DNA of 6,779 nucleotides from W11650 sp963545585. Lineage in GTDB: Bacteria; Bacillota; Clostridia; Lachnospirales; Vallitaleaceae. A program made the translations under genes and the position numbers. The notes under the pieces were generated by a model. The model did not search any database, was not told the origin of the DNA, and saw only the letters and a list, made by a program, of their open reading frames with translations. This document shows positions 1 to 5,578 of this stretch, piece by piece. The stretch covers positions 1-6,779 of the forward strand of contig CAUUKX010000103.1 in NCBI GenBank assembly GCA_963545585.1, given 5' to 3'. The stretch's first letter is position 1; the number at the start of each line of letters is the position of its first letter.

Positions 1-302
1 GCCGGAACAAAACGATCCATCATATCCGGCACCAAGTCCAAAATCTTGCTGACATTATCCCGACTGTTGATATTGACCAGCCTTGTATGTCCATCCTTAA
101 TCACCAAAATCGCCTTGGGGCTGATTTTCGCTCCCATTCCGCCGCCGGAGCCATTAACCGCCGAGCCGAACGTTACATCCATCAGCGGAATAATCGTGGT
201 ATCTTTGATTAAAATCGGTTCTCCCACTACGGTCTTGGTATTTAAAAATTGACTCATGCTTGAAATTAAAGCTGCTGCGTTGTTCTTTCCGTTCTCCGCC
301 AT
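1..302 (-). CDS. gerW: GerW (YtfJ) family spore protein, 3' end cut by window edge
   Basis: This entry is the first 100 codons of a GerW/YtfJ-type protein; the rest lies beyond the left edge. In Bacillus subtilis GerW is a spore protein needed for L-alanine-stimulated germination, and the family is widespread in endospore formers. I recognise it by the central GSGGGMGAKISPKAILVI stretch (about residues 51-68), which matches the family's Gly-rich turn followed by a Ser/Thr-Pro-x-Ala-hydrophobic strand, and by the later LVNIN...KILDLVPDMMDRF segment. No signal peptide or membrane segment is present. The ATG at 302-300 is preceded by AGGAGG with a 5-base spacer. The gene starts 15 bases after the DUF2953 stop, so the two are very probably cotranscribed. 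The Gly-rich loop is shorter than in the Bacillus protein, as I recall it. The family call is firm; its exact role in this organism is inferred from Bacillus. Confidence 0.92.
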   Translation of the reverse strand, partial: MAENGKNNAAALISSMSQFLNTKTVVGEPILIKDTTIIPLMDVTFGSAVNGSGGGMGAKISPKAILVIKDGHTRLVNINSRDNVSKILDLVPDMMDRFVP

Positions 303-307
303 AATAT

Positions 308-313
308 CCTCCT
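308..313 (-). promoter_or_regulatory. Shine-Dalgarno site of gerW
   Basis: A perfect AGGAGG on the minus strand sits 5 bases before the gerW ATG and inside the 15-base gap after the DUF2953 stop. This supports the start at 302 and suggests ribosomes finishing DUF2953 can pass on to gerW. Confidence 0.85.
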
Positions 314-317
314 GTTT

Positions 318-1496
318 TTATCTCTGCGCCGAAACAGACAGGACGGCTCCTTCCCTGTCCCGCTCTTCTTGGTTTCTTTTTTTTCTAAGTTTTTCTTCCT
401 CCGCCGCTTTCCCCGCTTTCAGCGTTCTAATCAGGAACAGCAATCGGATAATCCGAATATCAATAATCAACCGCAGCGCATAATAAACGATTTCAATCAG
501 AAGAATCCGTCCCGTAACTGCGGCCTGACCAGCAAACATCATTTTTTCAAAATCCGGTATCATTTCCATTTTACCATGATTTTCCGGATAAAACAAATAA
601 AATAAAGACAAAACATATCCGGTATGCGCCGGATCGCCTAAACCGAACTCAATCCGACCGTCCGCTCTCCTTGGTAAAACCGAGCGCAGCATCTGCCACG
701 GCCAGCGCAGCACATGTCTGATCACGCCGCGATTTTTCTGGAAATAAGCCCGCAGCTTTTGAAAAATCCACCAAGCAGTTTCAATCATCGCCTGTTTGCC
801 GGAACTTTCAGTGCTTTGCCGCTTGCCTTCCGGCATCTCTTCCTTTTCATATTCCGCTTCAAACTCCGCCCAAATATCGGCCTCATCTTCGGTCTTGTTC
901 TCCGACTTGCTGCTGTCCTTTTCCGGCGGTGTCTTTTCTATGACAGCTCCTTCCTCACGGGCAGATGCTTTTGCCGCTGGTCCATTTTCTTCGCTTATCA
1001 CCGTCCGGTTCTCCGCTTCAGCGGCAGCAGGTTCGCACGCAATTTCATTTTTTTCAGTCGCTTCGGTTCGTTCTGCCGTCTCCAGCACTTCCGTCTGATC
1101 GTTCCTCTCCGCCGATAAATAATCAAACAGCTTGCGCTTAAATTCTTCTTCTTCCATCTCTTGCCAATCTGTCTGCCATAAATCTTCTTTGATTTCGGCA
1201 ACATTCTTTTCAGGCTTCGTCTTTTCCTCCTCCGTCTCGCTCATTCGGAAAAAACCAATCCGAAACTCGGTGGTATTTTCCGTCGGCGTATACTGAAAAC
1301 GAAATTGAAGAAAGCGAAACAGCCAGCTGATGCGGCCGCCCCAAATCAATGTTTCCGCTTTTTCCAAATTCGCCTGATAGCGAATCGGCACGCACAGAAT
1401 CAGAAGCAAAAGCAGCAAAACCAGCCCCAGTACAGTCGCCAGCAAAATGCCGATCAGCTTTAACAGCCATAATAAAATTGTAATAACCAACGTCAT
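318..1496 (-). CDS. ytfI: DUF2953 (YtfI-like) membrane-anchored protein, 392 aa
   Basis: The gene encodes a DUF2953 protein, the usual upstream partner of gerW/ytfJ in spore formers; its biochemical role is not established. Residues 4-36 form a long hydrophobic segment, probably a membrane anchor. A conserved-looking piece with Trp and Arg follows (about 37-83). Residues 85-235 are a low-complexity linker with about 30% Glu/Asp. The C-terminal core holds the DUF2953 signature: FGLGDPAHTGYVLSLFYLFYP (about 284-303, given here as FGLGDPA...LFYP), then IPDFEK and a GRILLIE helix up to about residue 357, and a basic/acidic tail. I place the start at 1496 because GGAGG lies 7 bases upstream and the protein then begins with the membrane anchor; the same frame is open to 1700 but that part overlaps the preceding gene. 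The usual family protein is nearer 200-250 aa, so the linker explains the extra length. The gene follows the second permease by 88 bases. Confidence 0.85.
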   Translation of the reverse strand: MTLVITILLWLLKLIGILLATVLGLVLLLLLLILCVPIRYQANLEKAETLIWGGRISWLFRFLQFRFQYTPTENTTEFRIGFFRMSETEEEKTKPEKNVAEIKEDLWQTDWQEMEEEEFKRKLFDYLSAERNDQTEVLETAERTEATEKNEIACEPAAAEAENRTVISEENGPAAKASAREEGAVIEKTPPEKDSSKSENKTEDEADIWAEFEAEYEKEEMPEGKRQSTESSGKQAMIETAWWIFQKLRAYFQKNRGVIRHVLRWPWQMLRSVLPRRADGRIEFGLGDPAHTGYVLSLFYLFYPENHGKMEMIPDFEKMMFAGQAAVTGRILLIEIVYYALRLIIDIRIIRLLFLIRTLKAGKAAEEEKLRKKRNQEERDREGAVLSVSAQR

Positions 1497-1503
1497 TTTG
1501 CTT

Positions 1504-1508
1504 CCTCC
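1504..1508 (-). promoter_or_regulatory. Shine-Dalgarno site fixing the DUF2953 start
   Basis: GGAGG on the minus strand, within TGGAGGAA, lies 7 bases before the ATG at 1496. This decides the start against the longer open frame that reaches back to 1700 inside the upstream gene. Confidence 0.8.
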
Positions 1509-1584
1509 AGCTATTGTTTCTGTCCGGCATAAAACACAGCCTAAAAATCCTGCTCTGACGAACATAGGAAAGTTGAATATCCTG

Positions 1585-2712
1585 TTATTGCAGAAAAAGA
1601 GCAATCCCGACCAAGGCCGTAAGAATATAAACCCCAATCCCAATCGGAAAATACATTTGCTTTTCCTTAACCACCCGAATAAAAAGCAGATTAAAGCCAA
1701 TTGCCGCTGCCGCCAGCACCGTCAAGCCCAGCCACAATGTAAGTCCCGCAAGCGCATAGGAAACCGTCCCCAGTGCGGCCACAAGCAATCCTTCCGGCCA
1801 CAATAAAACACCCAAATCACTGAGCAGCTGATGGCTCGGCTCAAATCCCGCTGCCTTCATTTTATCATTTTTATCCCGGAGATACAATAATTTTAAGCCA
1901 AAATAAAGTAAAAACACAAAATTAACCCCGCCGGCAATCAGTAGGATTACCCATGCTCTGACCGCTTTGTCTGCGCTTTGGTCGGCATTTCTGCCCTGAT
2001 TGGCTTCTAAATATCCGGCCGGCTTGGCAGTCGTTGTATTTGCGGCTATTTTTGATTTCAGATCCGAACTTACTTGTCCGCTGCCTAAAGCCTGACCGAA
2101 TTCCGGCCGGTCTGTTCTGGCTGTTTCCGGCGGCCATTCATCAAAAACAGAAAAATAGTAACCCGGCTGCATTTTTTGGTGCATGGCTTTCACCTTGCAG
2201 CGAAATTCAGCCAGCAAATCAGTCGGCTCCAGTAATTGAGATACCGCATATTTCCGGTACAACTCCCCGGCCAAATATTCGCCCCGCAGCCGGTAAACCT
2301 CAGCCAAAGCCGAACTGATTAGCCGATCCGCCAGAAGTACCGCCAAAGCATTATCCTTTAAATAATAAAGCCCGAAAATTCCTTCTGTTTCACCCGCCAG
2401 CAGCCGTTCCTCCGCTCCGACCGGAATTACCAGCAAAAGTTCGGCCTGATAACTCCTAATTCCGGCCAGTGCTTCGGCTGTTTCTCTTGGCTCAAGGCTT
2501 ATTTTTTCACTGGCTGTCTGCAAAAATGCCTGCGCCAGACCGGAATGATCCTGATCGTCCAGAAAAATTCGAACTTTTTCTTCCTTATTTAACAGAGCAG
2601 AAACAAATAATAAAAAAATGACCGCCCAGAGCGCCGCCAGCAGGCATATGGCTTTTTTATCATGATATAAAATTTTTTGCTTGATTTGCCACAGCAGTAC
2701 CGTCTTAGTCAT
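1585..2712 (-). CDS. ABC-2-type permease-like membrane protein, second of a pair, 375 aa
   Basis: This looks like the membrane subunit of an ABC-2-type exporter (ABC2_membrane_3-like layout). A first membrane helix at about residues 21-40 is followed by an external domain of roughly 210 residues. Its start (VRIFLDDQDHSGLAQAF, then LLLVIPVGAEERL and YLKDNALAVLLADRL) follows the family pattern of an old periplasmic-type fold: a first strand with Asp, an 'IP-x-G' strand, and a helix after Asn-x-Ala. Membrane segments follow at about 251-273, 300-322, 325-346 and 354-374. The hydrophilic stretch at 279-298 (KNDKMKAAGFEP) sits where ABC-2 permeases carry the coupling helix that touches the ATPase. 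Residues 186-250 are hydrophilic and poorly structured in appearance. The ATG overlaps the end of the upstream permease gene by 8 bases and has AAGGAG 8 bases upstream, so the two proteins are probably made together as a heterodimer. No ATPase is encoded in the window. Substrate unknown. Confidence 0.72.
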   Translation of the reverse strand: MTKTVLLWQIKQKILYHDKKAICLLAALWAVIFLLFVSALLNKEEKVRIFLDDQDHSGLAQAFLQTASEKISLEPRETAEALAGIRSYQAELLLVIPVGAEERLLAGETEGIFGLYYLKDNALAVLLADRLISSALAEVYRLRGEYLAGELYRKYAVSQLLEPTDLLAEFRCKVKAMHQKMQPGYYFSVFDEWPPETARTDRPEFGQALGSGQVSSDLKSKIAANTTTAKPAGYLEANQGRNADQSADKAVRAWVILLIAGGVNFVFLLYFGLKLLYLRDKNDKMKAAGFEPSHQLLSDLGVLLWPEGLLVAALGTVSYALAGLTLWLGLTVLAAAAIGFNLLFIRVVKEKQMYFPIGIGVYILTALVGIALFLQ

Positions 2713-3862
2713 GGTGCACTCTCCTTACACAAATAAAATGGCCGCCAGTTGTCAGGCCAATTGCCGCTAAAAAAATACCGCTGGCCGCCGCCGGAATCTC
2801 CGCAGCCGCTAAGCGCAGCAAAAACAAAAAGCCATGATAAAAAGGCGACCACTCTGTCAGCAGAAGCCATTTAGCCGGAAAAAAAGAAAGCGGCAAAAAC
2901 GCCCCGCCAAACAGAGCCGAAAAAAAGAACAGTGTCAACGCAGCCGCATAATAGCTGCCTAAGTTATGAAAGGCATAACCCGCTAAGCCAAGCAGCCAAT
3001 AAACCGCCAGCAGCAATAAAACAAAACCACCAAAATATCTGCCATCCAGTGTCAGCCGTAAAATATATTTTCCCAGCAACCAGCTAAAAGTGCCGTAACC
3101 AAGACACAAGGCCGCTGTCAGCCCAAACTCGCTGGATAGATAATCCGCTGCCGAAATTTGGCTTAAAAACAAGCGCCGATAGTGCTGTCTTTTTTCAATT
3201 GCCATGCCGTTCCAATAAATGCCAAGCAACAGGCCAAAAAAAAGCGTCAGACTAAAAAAATAATAATTCCTTGTCAATGCCCCCGGCAATGCCGAAATCG
3301 GCTTTGGCGAATACAGGCGCTGCCGCTGAAAAGCCAGACTTAAAAAATCAAGCGAAATCTTAATGTTTTCCGCTATCGCTTGCTCACTGGTCAGTCTCAA
3401 ATCCGCCAACTCCTGATTATAGACAGAAATCACCGTTTCTGATCCCAGCATAATCTCCTCATAGGCCTGAAAGGTTTCCCGCAGCAGCACCTGATAAAGC
3501 GGCTGCTTCGTCAAAATATAAACCTCAACCGGTAAAGACTCAAAATATTGCCATTTATCAGCAAAATCCTTAGGAAAATAAATAAATACATCACCGGCCG
3601 GATGCTCCGGCAGGGTTTGCACTTCTTCCATCTCCGCCAAGCCTTTCAGCACCTCTGTAAAATTATCAATCGCCATCTTGGAGGCATAGGTACCGTCGGC
3701 ATTATAATAAGTAACCGAAAACAGCTTCGGCGGCCGTCCGGCAGCAACTGCCAGTACCGCCGCCATCGCCGCCAAATGCAAAAGGAACTGCCATTTGACC
3801 CGCCAGACTGCTTTGACATGAAAGATTAAACCATATTTCATGAGCAGCCTTACGTTTCTCAT
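2705..3862 (-). CDS. ABC-2-type permease-like membrane protein, first of a pair, 385 aa
   Basis: This is a six-helix membrane protein with the ABC-2 exporter layout. Helix 1 is at about residues 25-42, an external domain spans about 45-198, and helices 2-6 lie at about 201-218, 244-264, 277-296, 304-326 and 355-375. Family marks are the cytoplasmic piece AIEKRQHYRRLFLSQISAADY (about 221-241; coupling-helix position, compare the usual 'E-x-G-T-x-x-x-L-L-x-S-P-x-S' pattern) and the FLPLSFFPAKW...WSPFYHG stretch (322-344), which matches the typical penultimate-helix end of ABC-2 permeases. The external domain includes VFIYFPKDFADKW, like the 'vIPkdF' strand of ABC2_membrane_3 proteins. The ATG at 3862 has a weak AAAGGA 6 bases upstream. 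It follows the tailed membrane protein gene after a 106-base gap and overlaps the next permease gene. It likely exports or moves an unknown substrate with that partner; the motor ATPase must be elsewhere, or the pair has another role. Confidence 0.75.
   Translation of the reverse strand: MRNVRLLMKYGLIFHVKAVWRVKWQFLLHLAAMAAVLAVAAGRPPKLFSVTYYNADGTYASKMAIDNFTEVLKGLAEMEEVQTLPEHPAGDVFIYFPKDFADKWQYFESLPVEVYILTKQPLYQVLLRETFQAYEEIMLGSETVISVYNQELADLRLTSEQAIAENIKISLDFLSLAFQRQRLYSPKPISALPGALTRNYYFFSLTLFFGLLLGIYWNGMAIEKRQHYRRLFLSQISAADYLSSEFGLTAALCLGYGTFSWLLGKYILRLTLDGRYFGGFVLLLLAVYWLLGLAGYAFHNLGSYYAAALTLFFFSALFGGAFLPLSFFPAKWLLLTEWSPFYHGFLFLLRLAAAEIPAAASGIFLAAIGLTTGGHFICVRRVHHD
2721..2726 (-). promoter_or_regulatory. 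Shine-Dalgarno site of the second permease gene, inside the first
   Basis: AAGGAG on the minus strand lies 8 bases before the ATG at 2712 and within the last codons of the first permease gene. Together with the 8-base overlap (ATGACTAA) this indicates coupled translation of the pair. Confidence 0.75.
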
Positions 3863-3868
3863 TGCAAT

Positions 3869-3874
3869 TCCTTT
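3869..3874 (-). promoter_or_regulatory. Weak Shine-Dalgarno site of the first permease gene
   Basis: AAAGGA lies 6 bases before the ATG at 3862 and follows an A-rich run (seven A on the minus strand). It is weaker than the sites of the neighbouring genes, so the first permease may be translated less strongly. Confidence 0.55.
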
Positions 3875-3897
3875 CTTTTTTTAATTCCAATTTCCTC

Positions 3898-3928
3898 TGC
3901 GCCAGACTTGGCCTATCCGCATGGCGCA
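3898..3928 (-). repeat. Inverted repeat, 7-bp stem, in the gap before the permease pair
   Basis: The perfect arms TGCGCCA and TGGCGCA (3898-3904 and 3922-3928) are separated by 17 bases. A smaller alternative hairpin, gcca-gact-tggc (3901-3912), shares one arm. No T-run follows on the minus strand; the transcript instead continues into an A-rich stretch and the permease Shine-Dalgarno, so this is not a standard terminator. It could be an mRNA stability or processing element, or a protein-binding palindrome. Confidence 0.45.
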
Positions 3929-3950
3929 CAATTTGCACTTCTGCCCGGGC

Positions 3951-3967
3951 GAGCAATCTTCCTGCTC
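3951..3967 (-). repeat. Small hairpin just after the stop of the tailed membrane protein gene
   Basis: GAGCA-GGAAGAT-TGCTC forms a 5-bp stem with a 7-base loop, starting right after the TAA at 3971-3969. It is directly followed by the 8-base palindrome GCCCGGGC (3943-3950). No T-run follows, so it is a poor terminator. It may protect the 3' end of the upstream message or serve as a partial attenuator. Confidence 0.35.
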
Positions 3968-3968
3968 T

Positions 3969-5504
3969 TTAAAACAGCCCTAAAGAAGAAAGAACCTGCA
4001 TTGCGTTGGCTTGTACTTCCTCCATCAGTTTCTCCATGTCTTCAGGTGTTGCCTTGCTGTAATCCCATGCCTTATCCGGTTCAAAAGCCGAAAACTTGAC
4101 ATTATCATCGGTTGCCAGCACTCCGGTTGCGACATGATATTTTACCGACTGCACCGGACTTTCCTTTTGCAGTATGGATTCTGCCGCTTCTTGCAAATCA
4201 AGCTTAACTCCTGCGTAAGCATAGATAAGCTGCTGTTTATCAACCACAAAAATCATATCTAAAGTTGCTGAATCTTTCAGTTCCGAAATTGCATGTGCAG
4301 CTTCTGCGTCCGCATGAGGCTTGTCCATGTTTTCCGCCGCTTTATCTATGACATCCAAAATCAGTTCCTTGGTATAGACCAATTCCGTTTTTACTTCGTC
4401 GTCCCAGGCTGACTTCAAATGATACGAACCGCCGATCAGCTGAAAATAATTATATACCAGCAAATCCTGATTCGCTTCGATTTCTGCAATCAGGCGTTCA
4501 AGGTAAGCTTCCATAAAGGGCTTAAAGTTTTCATCCGCCAGTAAATCCTTAGTCAACTGAAGATAAAACTCCGCCGCTTCCGCCACGTTTTCATGGATTT
4601 CGTAAACTTCGCCTTTAAACTCCTGTTCTTCCTCGCCAACGGTCAGCTTGCGGCTGCCTTTTTCCGATTTAATCTTGGCATCGTAATAATCCCGAATCCG
4701 TTCCAGATACTTCTTTTGGTTTAATTTCTTAAACTCGGGCAAAGTCACCGGATTCAGAGCCGTCCGCAAATACTTCATTGACTTTTGCACATTCTCATAT
4801 GTAAAAGTATCGGCTGCGGACTCCGTTGTTTTGCTGTCTACCAGTCCATTATCTTCCAGCAGATTACTTAAACCGTCTTTTGAAAGATAAATTGACTTAC
4901 TCAGCAGTTTGGGGATTGAAAAAATCTGATCCTGATTTTGCTGCTGATAAGCAATATCAAGCAGTTCCATGCTTTTCAGATAAATCCGCAAATCAGCTTC
5001 TATCTTACTTGCGGCTAAGTCCGACTTGGTGCGCAGCTTTAAACCCGCTCCGTTTAGCATCTCTGCGTACATCTCACTTTCCGGCTGACCATCGCCTCCC
5101 TTCAGCTCATCTAAAATCCATTCCTGATAAGTATCGGATTTTGTGACTTCACCGCTTTTGAGGATAGCCGACCACAGTTTCTCAGCCTTGGTTTTGCTGC
5201 TGATGACACCGGACACAAACAGAATCCCTATTACCAATGCCGCTACAACAACTACACCGCCAATCCCCAGTCCGACCCACAAACCGGTCTTTTTCTTAGC
5301 GACCGGCTGCGGCTGATAGGGAAAAGACTGTGCGTACGACTGCGGATTATTGTAATTTTGATAAGATCCTTCCGTCGGCATAGCCTGATTCGGCTGCGGC
5401 GGATAAGGCTGCGAATATCCCTGCATATTATTCGGCATCTGTCCCTGCGGCAAATTCCCTGCGCCTGTATTCCATCCGTTATTGGTTTGATTCTGTTCGT
5501 TCAT
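3969..5504 (-). CDS. Single-pass membrane protein with Asn/Gln/Pro-rich tail and large external domain, 511 aa
   Basis: I do not recognise the family with confidence. Residues 1-69 are low complexity: 12 Asn, 13 Gln, 11 Pro, 6 Tyr, and no Lys, Arg or Asp. KKK at 70-72 precedes one membrane helix (about 74-98), so by the positive-inside rule the tail is cytoplasmic and residues 99-511 are outside. The external part is mostly helical in appearance and charged, with no cysteine and no catalytic motif that I can see. It has a repeated-looking pattern of short strands (RKLTVGEEEQEFKGEVYEI at about 285-303) followed by a helix (AAEFYLQLTKDLL), as in several poorly known Clostridia proteins that carry an N-terminal zinc ribbon or Q/P-rich tail, one helix and an external domain. 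There is no lipobox. The ATG at 5504 has AGGAG 6 bases upstream. The gene sits 74 bases after S1 and 106 bases before the permease pair. It could be an envelope stress sensor, an accessory of the permeases or a structural surface protein; none of these is shown. Confidence 0.8.
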   Translation of the reverse strand: MNEQNQTNNGWNTGAGNLPQGQMPNNMQGYSQPYPPQPNQAMPTEGSYQNYNNPQSYAQSFPYQPQPVAKKKTGLWVGLGIGGVVVVAALVIGILFVSGVISSKTKAEKLWSAILKSGEVTKSDTYQEWILDELKGGDGQPESEMYAEMLNGAGLKLRTKSDLAASKIEADLRIYLKSMELLDIAYQQQNQDQIFSIPKLLSKSIYLSKDGLSNLLEDNGLVDSKTTESAADTFTYENVQKSMKYLRTALNPVTLPEFKKLNQKKYLERIRDYYDAKIKSEKGSRKLTVGEEEQEFKGEVYEIHENVAEAAEFYLQLTKDLLADENFKPFMEAYLERLIAEIEANQDLLVYNYFQLIGGSYHLKSAWDDEVKTELVYTKELILDVIDKAAENMDKPHADAEAAHAISELKDSATLDMIFVVDKQQLIYAYAGVKLDLQEAAESILQKESPVQSVKYHVATGVLATDDNVKFSAFEPDKAWDYSKATPEDMEKLMEEVQANAMQVLSSLGLF

Positions 5505-5531
5505 TCTGCACTCCTATTTTTTACTTATCAT

Positions 5532-5575
5532 CTTAAACTGCTGTCTCTGCGATTGCCTTCCCACTTCCGTTTAAG
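5532..5575 (-). repeat. Inverted repeat in the gap after rpsA
   Basis: Perfect 7-base arms CTTAAAC and GTTTAAG (5569-5575 and 5532-5538) flank 30 bases in the 74-base gap between the S1 stop and the next gene. The stem is AT-rich, the loop is long and no T-run follows on the minus strand, so a terminator is unlikely. It could be an operator or chance. Confidence 0.25.
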
Positions 5576-5578
5576 CGT

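Noticed and set aside
714..1118. 134-codon plus-strand open frame
   Set aside because: It lies antisense to the acidic linker of DUF2953; its Phe/Arg/Ser-rich protein reflects the complement of Glu/Lys/Ala codons and has no ribosome site.
1497..1584. Promoter or terminator in the 88-base gap before DUF2953
   Set aside because: No clear -35/-10 pair, sporulation sigma-factor motif or hairpin with T-run could be made out by eye; only the Shine-Dalgarno is supported.
1497..1700. Upstream extension of the DUF2953 frame to an ATG at 1700 (68 extra residues)
   Set aside because: It overlaps the end of the permease gene, has no good Shine-Dalgarno, and would bury the membrane anchor; the ATG at 1496 has GGAGG at proper spacing.
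1447..1806. 119-codon plus-strand open frame
   Set aside because: It is antisense to the permease and DUF2953 genes, with a Lys/Asn/Pro/Gln-rich product unlike any family and no ribosome site.
3702..3956. 84-codon minus-strand frame beginning in the 106-base gap (TTG start)
   Set aside because: It runs out of frame into the first permease gene, has a non-ATG start, and its product shows no recognisable features.
3898..3967. Intrinsic terminator after the 511-aa protein gene
   Set aside because: Stems exist, but the bases that follow on the minus strand are A-rich rather than a T-run.
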